A stretch of 64,000 nucleotides of DNA from Ctena decussata (lineage: Eukaryota > Mollusca > Bivalvia > Lucinida > Lucinidae), in NCBI GenBank assembly GCA_963989385.1, contig OZ022509.1, forward strand, positions 74,980,667-75,044,666. Reading direction: 5' to 3'. A model generated the notes under the pieces. That model had not been told where the DNA came from. It saw only the letters and a program-made list of their open reading frames with translations, and did no database searches. A program made the translations under genes and the position numbers. Of the stretch, positions 22,047 through 31,320 are shown piece after piece. Position 1 is the first letter of the stretch. Every line of letters starts with the position of its first letter.

Positions 22047-22996
22047 ATTATGTCCCCCCACCAAAGGTAAGGGGGGACATATTGTTTTTGGTGCGGATCC
22101 CGGGCATCGGTGTCGGCATCCCTGTGACAGATTTCTTGTATGCTTGATATCTTTTGAACCGACTAATGGAATTTCACCAAACTTGCATGGATACATCATT
22201 GGGACAAGTTTAAGAGCTGATTAGATTTTGGTGACCTTGACCTCATTTTCAAGGTCACTGAAGGACTTAGATGTCAGTTTCTTGTACCCACTATATCTCC
22301 TGAGCCAATGAATGGAATTTCAACAAACTTGCATGGATACATTATTGGGACAAGTTTAACAGCTGGTTAGGTTTTGGTGACCTTGACCTCATTTTCAAGG
22401 TCACTGGAGGACTTACATGACAATATCTTGTACCACCTATATCTCCTGAACCAATGAATGGAATTTGTCCAAACTTGCATGGATACATTATTGGGACAAG
22501 TTTAAGAGCTGATCAGATGTTGGTGACCTTGACCTCTTTTTCAAGGTCACTGGATGACTTATATGACAATTTCTTATACCCACTAAATCTCCTGAACCAA
22601 TTGATGGACTTCCACCAAACTTGCATGGATAGCTCATTGCTACAAAGTTTAAGAACTGGTTAGATTTTGGTGAGCTTGACCTCATTTTCAAGGTCACTGG
22701 AAGACTTAGATGACAATTTCTTGTACCAGGGATATCTCTTGAACCAATGGATGGAATTTCACCAAACTTGCATGGATACATCATTCAGACAAGTTTAAGA
22801 GGTGATTTGATTTTGGTGACCTTGACCTCATTTTCAAGGTCATAGTCATCTATGTAGGTTATCTTTAGAACCAGTGGATGGATTTTCCCCAAACTTGCCT
22901 AGATATGTTACTTGTTCAGGCTTTTTATTCATTAGAGGGGATGGGAAATGGGCTGGTGGGGGGACATAATTTTTTCTCTGAAAAACATTTCTAGTT
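22047..22996 (+). mobile_element. Hairpin-capped tandem-repeat element, GTCCCCCC family, copy 1
   Basis: 5' cap hairpin TATGTCCCCCCACC ... GGTAAGGGGGGACATA. About five ~146-bp units follow (TTCACCAAACTTGCATGG, GTGACCTTGACCTCATTTTC). Then come a mirror of the cap word (GGTGGGGGGACATAA) and a 3' hairpin TTTTTCTCTGAAAAA followed by CATTTCTAGTTAT. Architecture matches the AGCTCACC and GTCTCGCC families despite different sequence. Confidence 0.8.
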
Positions 22997-23800
22997 ATCC
23001 TTGAATCTGTCTAAAATAGACAAATTGAGACGTAACTAAGTTACCAATGAGCAGAATTTAATAAAACTTAAAATAATATATAATTGTAACATACTAGTGC
23101 ACTTAAGTTTCACTGGAATAACTTTTATAGTGGATGAGTTATTACCCTTGAACTGATTTAATGTCAACAAATTGAGCTATTAGTAACCAAAGAACAGAAT
23201 TTCATGAAAATTAAAATGGGATATGTATCACCATAACACATGTATGAAGGTCAGTTCTTGTTGGAAAGGTATCAGTAATGATTGAGTTATTGGCCTTGAA
23301 TCTTATAAAACTCAACAAATTGAGCCATAACTAAGTTACCAAGGAACAATATCTCCTGAAACTTTGCAGTACTGCAAGTCAAGTTTTGTCAAAATTGCAT
23401 TATTGATACAAAAGTAATTGCAGTTGCTCAAAGTAAGAATGAACAGTTCATTAAATTTAAGACAAATATGCATCAACATAGTATGGTTGTGCATAAGCAG
23501 CTTTTATCAAAATGGCTTTACTGATACACAAATTATTGCCCTTGATTTGATTTAAATCCACAACTTTGCCATAACAAAGGTACCAGTGAATGAAATTTCA
23601 TGAACTTAAGAACAAGTATGCATCAGTGTAGTGAGTGACAAATCTGCATCAGCACAATGAAGTGATTCGCAGGCAAGTTTGTCAGTGTGGCCCAGCTCAT
23701 TAATGTTTGAGTTAATGCCCTTGAACTGATTTAAGATCCACAGGTTTAGTCATAACAAAGTAATCAGTGAACTAAATTGATATTCTTTCATAAATCAGAG
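22997..23800. repeat. Decayed tandem repeat, CATAACAAAGTTACC type
   Basis: Recurring words (CCTTGAACTGATTTAA, CATAACTAAGTTACCAA, GAATTTCATGAAA) at irregular 130-190-bp spacing point to an old tandem array. It follows directly on the element ending at 22996 and may be the body of an older, capless relative. Confidence 0.55.
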
Positions 23801-23844
23801 GACTGGCTTGTTCAGTTCGAATGGAGGCCATATTGTAAATGGAT

Positions 23845-24226
23845 AGGATGGGATAGATGACTTGCAATTTTACATCCTTTTTGACAGTATTACAGTCATG
23901 TCAGGATGATGGGAGGTGATGATGAAAGATTTCTGCCTCCAGCAGGTCCCAAACCTGTGACCGCAAGGTCAGCAGGGGTCGTATTTATAAAACGACTTAA
24001 GTGGTTGCTATGCTGTTGCTAGGGCTGAATTTTTGTGAAGGAGATTCCCTACAACTATGAAATTTGCTCTAGAGGAACAGTCTTACAAAGACTGTTCCTC
24101 CAGAGCAAATTTCATAGTTGTTGGGAATCTCCTTCATAGAAATATAGCCTTAGCAACAGCATAGCAACTCGTTTTATAAATACGGCCCCTGGCCAGTGCT
24201 TAACATACTGAGATATAGGGGCTCCT
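23845..24226 (-). mobile_element. SINE-2 copy split by a fold-back MITE
   Basis: Reading on the plus strand: body words CAATTTTACATCCTTTTTG and ATTACAGTCATGTCAGGATG, then AGCAGGTCCCAAACCTGTGA. The MITE at 23976-24189 interrupts the tRNA-like head, which resumes as GGCCAGTGCTTAAC and ends at GGGGCTCCTG. Confidence 0.8.
23976..24189. mobile_element. GGGGCCGTATTCATAAA fold-back MITE, copy 2, nested in SINE-2
   Basis: Termini GGGGTCGTATTTATAAAAC and GTTTTATAAATACGGCCCC; inner stem GAGGAACAGTCTTAC / AAGACTGTTCCTCC. Uninterrupted SINE-2 copies at 34692 and 39497 run through this site, which shows it is an insertion. Confidence 0.88.
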
Positions 24227-24578
24227 GTAAATGTGTTGGGTTTCAGCAGTGTCAACAGATAAGATTTAGGAAGCCATGATTTTTTTTTTTTGCTGTGCAT
24301 GTAAGAGTTTCATCATCAAACTGGCCGATATTTTACTGTCCTGAGTTTTATTTGTACTTAGTCAACAATGAGTTGCTTGTATAAACATTTCCCATCCTAT
24401 TAAAAGTGAATTTATTCATTGAGCAGTAATGTGAAACCATTGTCACAGTGTTCGAAATTTTTTTATCCAGCCTAGACACATAATTCAGGTGTCAGGTAAC
24501 TTATGATTAATGCAGATAGCTTGGTATTAGACCCTGAAACAGGATGTTTTTAAGGGAACGAATCATGAAGATTACAGA

Positions 24579-25955
24579 ATTATGTCCCCCCACCAAAGGT
24601 GAGGGGGGACGTATTGGTTTCAGTGCGGATCCCGTCGGCGTCGGCGTGACAGATTTCTTGTATGCGCGATATCTCTTGAACCAATGGATGGAATTTCACC
24701 AAACTTGCATGGGTATATCATTGGGACAAGTTTAAGAGCTGATTACATTTTGGTGACCTTGACCTGATTTTCAAGGTCACTGGAGGACTTAGATGACAAT
24801 TTCTTGTATGCTCGATATCTCTTGAACCAACCGATGGAATTTTACCAAACTTGCATGGATATATTATTGGGACAAGTTTAAGAGCTGATTAGATTTTGGT
24901 GACCTTGACCTCATTTTCAAGGTCACTGGAGGACTTAGATGACAATTTCTTGTATGCAAGATATCTCTTGAACCAATGGATGGAATTTCACCAAACTTGC
25001 ATGGATACATCATTGGGACAAGTTTAAGAGCTGATTAGATTTTGGTGACCTTGACCTCTTTTTCAAGGTCATGATGAGTTTCTTGTATGCCTGATATCTC
25101 TTGAAGCAATGGATGGAATTTCATCAAACTTGCATGGATACATCATTGGGACAAGTTTAAGAGCAAGAGCTGATTAGATTTTGGTGACCTTGACCTCATT
25201 TTCAAGATCACTGGAGGACTTTGATGACAGTTTCTTGTATGCACAATATCTCCTTAACCAGTGGATGGAATTTCACCAAATTTGCATGGATACATCATTA
25301 GGACAAGCTTAAGAGCTGGTCAAGAATTTGATGACCTTGACCTCATTTTCAAGGTCACTGGAGGACTTAGATGACAATTTCTTGTACCTACAATACATCA
25401 TGAACCAGTGGATGGAATTTCACCGAACTTGCATGGATACATCACTTGGACTAGCTTAAGAGCTGATCAGAGTTTGGTGACCTTGACCTTGTTTTCAAGG
25501 TCACAAGAGGACTTAGATAAGTGAAAGTTTCTCTAAAATTGATAATATCTCACTAGCCTTTGGCTTGATATCCACTTTACTATCATAGATATACCTTTGG
25601 GACAGTCTCAAGAGTTTACTTTGACCCTATTTCCACGGTCAGAAGCTTACTTACAAATCTTTTTTTTTCTCGATTAACAATGAGTTTTGTCTTGAACCAG
25701 TATATGGATATTCATCAGATTTGCATGAATATATCGTTGTGACAGGTTTAAAACATGTTTAGTACATGTAGCTGGTGACCTTCACCCATTTGTTCATGAC
25801 ATACTTTTCCATGTAGGATATCTTAAGAATCAGTGGATGGATTTTCTCCAAACTTGCATAAATATTTCATTTATACAGGCTTTTTATTAATTAGAGGGGA
25901 TGGGAAATGGGCTGGTGGGGGGACATCAGTTTTTCTCTGAAAAACATTTCTAGTT
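24579..25955 (+). mobile_element. Hairpin-capped tandem-repeat element, GTCCCCCC family, copy 2
   Basis: Same cap (TATGTCCCCCCACCAAAGG) and 3' end (TTTTTCTCTGAAAAACAT then TTCTAGTTAT) as at 22047, with more units. TTCTTGTATG marks recur at about 24655, 24801, 24947, 25080, 25232 and 25379, a period of ~146 bp with indels. Confidence 0.85.
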
Positions 25956-26280
25956 ATCATATAGTTGTCAGACTTGAAGAAAAGTTTGGGTAATCTCAAT
26001 GGGAACGAAGGCTAATCAGAGATCACAGATTTAACAAATTTGTCAGATTTGAAAAAAAAAATCCTACAGATGCATGTATATCATTTGGACAAGCCAGAGA
26101 AACAATTAACTTGCAGTGACCTGGACCCCATTTTCAAAGTCACAGGACTGAATGTTAAATATCATGCCAGTATTATATTCTAGTTCATTGACTGTCCTTG
26201 ACAAAGCATTCTGATCAGAAACATGTTAATTGAATAAATGTAAGTCTGAATTCAGCAAATCCAAAAAATTACCCTCTGGG

Positions 26281-26381
26281 CACACAAAGTTGAATCAACA
26301 CTGAATCAGTCTTGATTCAACATCGTAATGTTGAAGCAACATTGACTGGGTGTTTAAACAATGTTGTGTGCCTGCTGGATA
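26281..26381. mobile_element. CCAGCAGG-type short palindrome, copy 1
   Basis: Arms GGGCACACAAAGTTGAATCA and TGTTGTGTGCCTGCTGG, with ATTCAACATCG / GTTGAAGCAACATTG in the middle. Related palindromes are at 34421 and 47957. Confidence 0.6.
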
Positions 26382-26512
26382 ATTTGCAAAATTAAATGTG
26401 ATTAAAGTAAATCTAATACAAAAAAGTCAGGTTTGACACTATGAGACACATGCTTTGAAAAAGTAAGCACTTCTTGATATTCCGGTTGATGGTTTTCAAC
26501 AGTATGTATTTA

Positions 26513-26639
26513 GGCCCGATTTCACGACGACTTAAAACATGTTTTAAGCACTAATCCATGACTAGTGCTGCATTACGGTAAAGGTAAAATTCGATAACTA
26601 AAAGTTAGTCTGTGTTTTAAGGGGATGTGAAATCGGGCC
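26513..26639. mobile_element. PIF/Harbinger-like MITE with TTA duplication
   Basis: Termini GGCCCGATTTCACGACG and GGATGTGAAATCGGGCC, flanked on both sides by TTA (26510-26512 and 26640-26642). GG-rich termini with a 3-bp TTA/TAA duplication are the PIF/Harbinger signature. 127 bp, non-coding. Confidence 0.75.
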
Positions 26640-26642
26640 TTA

Positions 26643-27511
26643 CTCTTATTATTTTGACATTTATTAGACTTACAATTTGAATAAATCACTTGACCATTGT
26701 GTTTTTTTCAACATTTACTGTTGTTTCTGAACTGGAAGTCAAAAAATGTTATGAAACTTGTACTGGAAATCAACTCTTTAAGCTTGCTAAACTATTCCAT
26801 GTAGCGTCAAATAGAACCATTTGTTGGCTGCATTTAACAGCACAAGTTTCTGCTTTACCAATACTCAAGTGAAAAAGACCATTTGTAACACTATATAGGG
26901 GGAAGATTTCTTTTTGAAGTAGCATTTGGCAAGGTATAACTTCTTTGTTCATGAAGTTGTAATAATCCTATGAAATATGGATATATTTAAATCTGAATTT
27001 CTTAATCTTTTCTGTGCCTTTACTATAAAATTCAAGATGTTATGTATTCAATTCTTTTCAATATTTATCTCAACTACCACCATTCTTTGTTGAAATGTTT
27101 GTACATGCTCAAAATTTCCTGTCGTAAATTTGTTTAAACCTGCTGTCTTTTCAAGGTAGTTAAATATTCCATGTACTTGTGAAATTTCTTCAATTTCCAG
27201 TTTTAATATGTATGGTTATTGTAAAGGTAAATGATACCTGTCGCATGGCAAGGTGACTGATGCCATCATATAACTTCAAAAACAAAAATCCAAAGTCTGC
27301 TCAAAATACAATACAGCCCCTTTATTTGGCTACATTTGGGATTGATTCCTTAGAAGGCATATAGTGTTTTGAATATTTTCTGATAGGGTTTTACAGCTCT
27401 TTCAAGAATATTTCTTATATCGAGCCAATCATTAAGTGGGCGAAAACTGGAGCTCCCAGGGCAAAAACACCTGACTTTCGCAAGCAGATCATGGCTTAAA
27501 TCTCAGAAAGC
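26643..27511. other. Intergenic, nothing recognised
   Basis: No supported gene. A short stretch near 27420-27510 resembles sequence near 40710-40780 (GAGCCAATCATTAAG / CAGCCAATCAGTAAG) and is probably another dispersed repeat. Confidence 0.45.
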
Positions 27512-27516
27512 AGTAT

Positions 27517-27849
27517 CACAGGGTATAATCGATTCTGCCAATTTTCGCTTCCTGCAGAGACTGTACATCATATCTGGCTTCCACCGAGACTGTCCGCGAA
27601 CTCTTGCTTCCTGCCGAGACGTCTGTACATGATAAATGGCTTCCTGCAGAGACTGTCTGCGTGATTCTGCTTCCTGCCGAGAGCCTCGGCAGGAAGCAGA
27701 ATCACGCGGACAGTCTCGGCAGGAAGCCATTTCTCGAGGACAGTAGTCTCTGCAGGAAGCAAGAGTTCGCGGACAGTCTCGGCGGAAGCCAAATACGACA
27801 GACAGTCTCTGCAGGAAGCGAAAATTGGCAGAATCGATTATACCCTGTG
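27517..27849. mobile_element. CACAGGG fold-back element, copy 4 (333 bp), TSD AGTAT
   Basis: The best preserved copy. Termini CACAGGGTATAATCGATT and AATCGATTATACCCTGTG; centre GCCGAGAGCCTCGGC near 27690. Perfect 5-bp direct repeats AGTAT lie at 27512-27516 and 27850-27854. Arms hold the same ~30-bp subterminal iterations as the other copies. Confidence 0.93.
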
Positions 27850-27969
27850 AGTATAAGTAAATAAAAACGGAGACTAAACTGCAAGTGAATAAAAGTCAAA
27901 TGCTCATTTGCATTATATTCATATGTAGTTTAGTCTTTGTCTTAATTTGTCTTAAACATTTGTAGTTTT

Positions 27970-29294
27970 TGTCTCGCCTGCGAAGCAGAGGCGAGACATA
28001 TGTATTGCTTTTCCGGTGTCGTCGTTGTCGTCGTCGGCGTAAACTTTTGTCGAGTTTTTGCGTTTAGGTCATTTTCTCAGAAACTATAAGGGCTAGAGCC
28101 ATGAAACTTGGTACATGCATACATCTGGAAGAGTAGATCTCAAAGCCATCATCAATATTGAGTCTTGACCTATATTTTACGGTTGACTGACTTTGCAATT
28201 TATGTCGAGTTTTTGCGTTTAGGTCATTTTCTCAGAAACTATAAGGGCTAGAGCCATGAAACTTGGTACATGCATACATCTGGATGAGGAGATCTCAAAG
28301 CTATCATCAATACTGAGTCTTGACCTATATTTTACGGTTGACTGACTTCGTAAATTTTTTGTCGAGTTTTTGCGTTTAGGTCATTTTCTCAAGAACTATA
28401 AGGGCTAGAGCCATGAAACTTGGTACATGCATACATCTGGAAGAATAGATCTGAAAGCCATCATCAATTCTGAGTCTTGACCTACATTTTACGGTTGACT
28501 GACTTTGCAATTTTTTGTCGAGTTTTTGCGTTTAGGTCATTTTCTCAGAAACTATAAGGGCTAGAGCCATGAAACTTGGTACATGCATACATCTGGAAGA
28601 GTAGATCTCAAAGCCATCATCAATATTGAGTCTTGACCTATATTTTACGGTTGACTGACTTTGCAATTTATGTCGAGTTTTTGCGTTTAGGTCATTTTCT
28701 CAGAAACTATAAGGGCTAGAGCCATGAAACTTGGTACATGCATACATCTGGATGAGGAGATCTCAAAGCTATCATCAATACTGAGTCTTGACCTATATTT
28801 TACAGTTGACTGACTTCGTAAATTTTTTGTCGAGTTTTTGCGTTTAGGTCATTTTCTCAAGAACTATAAGGGCTAGAGCCATGAAACTTGGTACATGCAT
28901 ACATCTGGAAGAATAGATCTGAAAGCCATCATCAATTCTGAGTCTTGACCTACATTTTACGGTTGACTGACTTTGCAATTTTTTGTCGAGTTTTTGCGTT
29001 TAGGTCATTTTCTCAGAAACTATAAGGGCTAGAGCCATGAAACTTGGGTCATACATTCATCTGAAAGAGAAAAGCTCAAAGTCATCATCATTAGTGAGTC
29101 TTTACCAACAGTTTACGGTTGACTGACTTTGCATTTTTTTTTTTTTTTTCAAGTTTTCGCGTTTAGGTCATTTTCTCAGAAACTGTAAGGGCTAGAGCCA
29201 AGAAACTTCGTTCATGCATACATCTTTGCTGATTTACCTTTGTTTTGTGACAAAGCGCCAGCACGCGAGACACCGCATTCCGCGGAATTCTTGT
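27970..29294 (+). mobile_element. Hairpin-capped tandem-repeat element, GTCTCGCC family
   Basis: 5' cap hairpin GTCTCGCCTGCG ... GAGGCGAGAC, then GTCGTCGTTGTCGTCGTCGG. About seven to eight units of 155-157 bp follow (GTCGAGTTTTTGCGTTTAGG, CATGAAACTTGGTACATGC), with unit marks at 28051, 28206, 28363, 28519, 28674, 28831 and 28987. The 3' hairpin CCGCATTCCGCGG is followed by AATTCTTGTT. Units 1-3 and 4-6 are near-identical, a recent 468-bp duplication. Confidence 0.85.
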
Positions 29295-29372
29295 TTTTTT
29301 TTGCTTTGTATTATTAATTTGCAGTTTAATCTTTGCCATAAAGTCATTTGTAGTTTAGTCATTTTGCCTTAA

Positions 29373-29901
29373 AGGGCTACTGTACTGTTTTATAACATGC
29401 ATTGAAATCACTGGAAATAACTGGTATTGTTTTGTCTAAAAGAATGTCGAAAACTGCAAGGAAAAATTCCAAATGGTTAAAAAGTTATAAGCAATTGAAA
29501 TTTTAATTAGTTGAAAAATATGCAAGGACTCTTATGACGTCATTTGAATCATCCATATAATTTAAATTTTAAAAAAATTATATTTTGAAAAAATGTTTTA
29601 CATTTTCCCCCCCTAAAATAAGATTTAGTGAGCCAAGTTACATCATCTCATGAAAAAAGTTTGAATATTTTGCATCGGATATGGTAATAATAACTGGAAT
29701 CCAAATCACATTTTGCAAGTAAAGCTGTAGAAAAGAAAAAGTGGGCGGGGCTTAAAATCTAATTTGCATAAACTTTAATTGTCAATAATAACAGTTTGGG
29801 TAGGATTTTTTCGATGGGGTTTTCAGCAATCTGTTTCTCTCATAAATATCTGTTAATTGGTAATATTTCTGGAAATAGTGAAGAAACAGTGCAGTAGCCC
29901 T
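29373..29901. mobile_element. 529-bp TTAA-target element inside the minisatellite
   Basis: Termini AGGGCTACTGTACTGTTT and AAACAGTGCAGTAGCCCT (17 of 18 positions complementary), with TTAA at 29369-29372 and 29902-29905. The surrounding minisatellite unit (GCCTTAAAGTC) gives the empty site. Internal sequence is unique and non-coding. TTAA targets suggest a piggyBac- or Kolobok-type helper. Confidence 0.88.
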
Positions 29902-30869
29902 TTAAAGTCATTTGTAGTTTTAGTCATTTTGACTATAAGTCATTTTGTTGTTTAGTCATTTTGACTTAAAGTCATTTTAAGTTTAGTCTTTGTTTTAAAT
30001 TCATTTGTTGTTTACGTTTAGTCATTTTGTCTTTAAGTCATTTGTAGTTTAGACTCTTTGCCTTAAATTCATTTGTAGTGAACTCTTTTTTTTTGCATTA
30101 AATTCATTTGTAGTTTAAATTCATTAGCATTTAATCTTTTTGCCTTAGATACATTTGTACGTTAGACTTTTTTCTTAAATTAATTTGTAGTTTAGCTTTT
30201 TTGCCTTAAAGTCTTTTGGCTTTTAGTGTTTTTTTTTTGTCTTCTTGTATGTCTTAAAGTCATTTGTAGTTTAGTTTTCTTGCCTGGAAGTCTTTTGTAG
30301 TTTAGTCTTTTTGCCATATATTCATTTGTAGTTTAGACTTTTGGCCTTAAAGTTATTTTGGGTTTAGTCTTTTTGCAATAAGTCATTTGCAGAATAATCT
30401 GTTTCACTTAATTCAATTGTAATTTATTCTTTGCCTTAAATTCAATAGAAGTTTAGTCTTTTTTGCTATAAATTAATTTGTAGTTCAGACCTTTTGCCTT
30501 TAATTCATTTGTTGTTTAGTCTTTTTGCCTTAAAATCATTTGTCATATGGTTCTTTTGCCTTTTAATCTATTTGTTATTGTAGTTCAGTCTGTTTGCCTG
30601 AATTTCATTTGTAGTTTAGTCTTTTTGCCTTTATATTCACTTGTAGTTAAGTCTTTTTGATTTAAATTCATTTGTTGGTTTAAAGTCATTTGTAGTTTAG
30701 TCTTTTTGCCTGAACTTCATTTGCAATTTATAGTCGTTGTCTTAAATTAGTTTGTAGTTTACACTTTTTGCCTTATAGTCAATTGTAGTTTAGCCTTTTC
30801 CCATAAAGTCATTTGTAGTTTAGTCTTTGCCTTAAAATCATTTGTAGTTTTGTATTTTTGCCTTTCAGT

Positions 30870-31245
30870 CATTTGCCTTAAATCAATTGTAGTTTTGTAT
30901 ATTTGCCTTTTAGTTATTTGCCTTAAATCAATTGTAGTTTTGTATATTTGCCTTTTAGTTATTTGCCTTAAATCAATTGTAGTTTTGTATATTTGCCTTT
31001 TAGTTATTTGCCTTAAATCAATTGTAGTTTTGTATATTTGCCTTTTAGTTATTTGCCTTTTAGTTATTTGCCTTAAATCAATTGTAGTTTTGTATATTTG
31101 CCTTTTAGTTATTTGCCTTAAATCAATTGTAGTTTTGTATATTTGCCTTTTAGTTATTTGCCTTAAATCAATTGTAGTTTTGTATATTTGCCTTTTAGTT
31201 ATTTGCCTTAAATCAATTGTAGTTTTGTATATTTGCCTTTCAGTT
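30870..31245. repeat. Homogenised 45-bp tandem array within the minisatellite
   Basis: About eight nearly perfect copies of a 45-bp unit containing CCTTAAATCAATTGTAGTTT and GTATATTTGCCTTTTAG. Because 45 is divisible by three, it creates a 140-codon open frame on the plus strand with a 15-residue hydrophobic repeat. I regard that frame as an artefact. Confidence 0.88.
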
Positions 31246-31320
31246 ATTTGTAGTTTAGTCTCTTTCCCTTAAATTCATTTGTAGTTAACTCATTTTTGCC
31301 TGAAATTCATTTTTAGTTTA

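Larger units (their letters stand above)
27855..31320. repeat. TTTGTAGTTTAGTC minisatellite, interrupted twice
   Basis: Iterations of about 30-40 bp of CATTTGTAGTTTAGTC plus TTTTTGCCTTAAATT. The array begins before 27970, resumes at 29295-29372, and continues from 29902 to about 31320. The gaps are a GTCTCGCC element and a TTAA element inserted into it. No coding role. Confidence 0.85.

Noticed and set aside
10304..29294. CRISPR-like arrays in the regular tandem repeats
   Set aside because: Units are contiguous 145-157-bp repeats without unique spacers, in an animal genome, with transposon-like end hairpins.
30850..31272. 140-codon hydrophobic repeat frame as a membrane protein
   Set aside because: It exists only because the 45-bp tandem unit is a multiple of three; the frame ends where the repeat changes.
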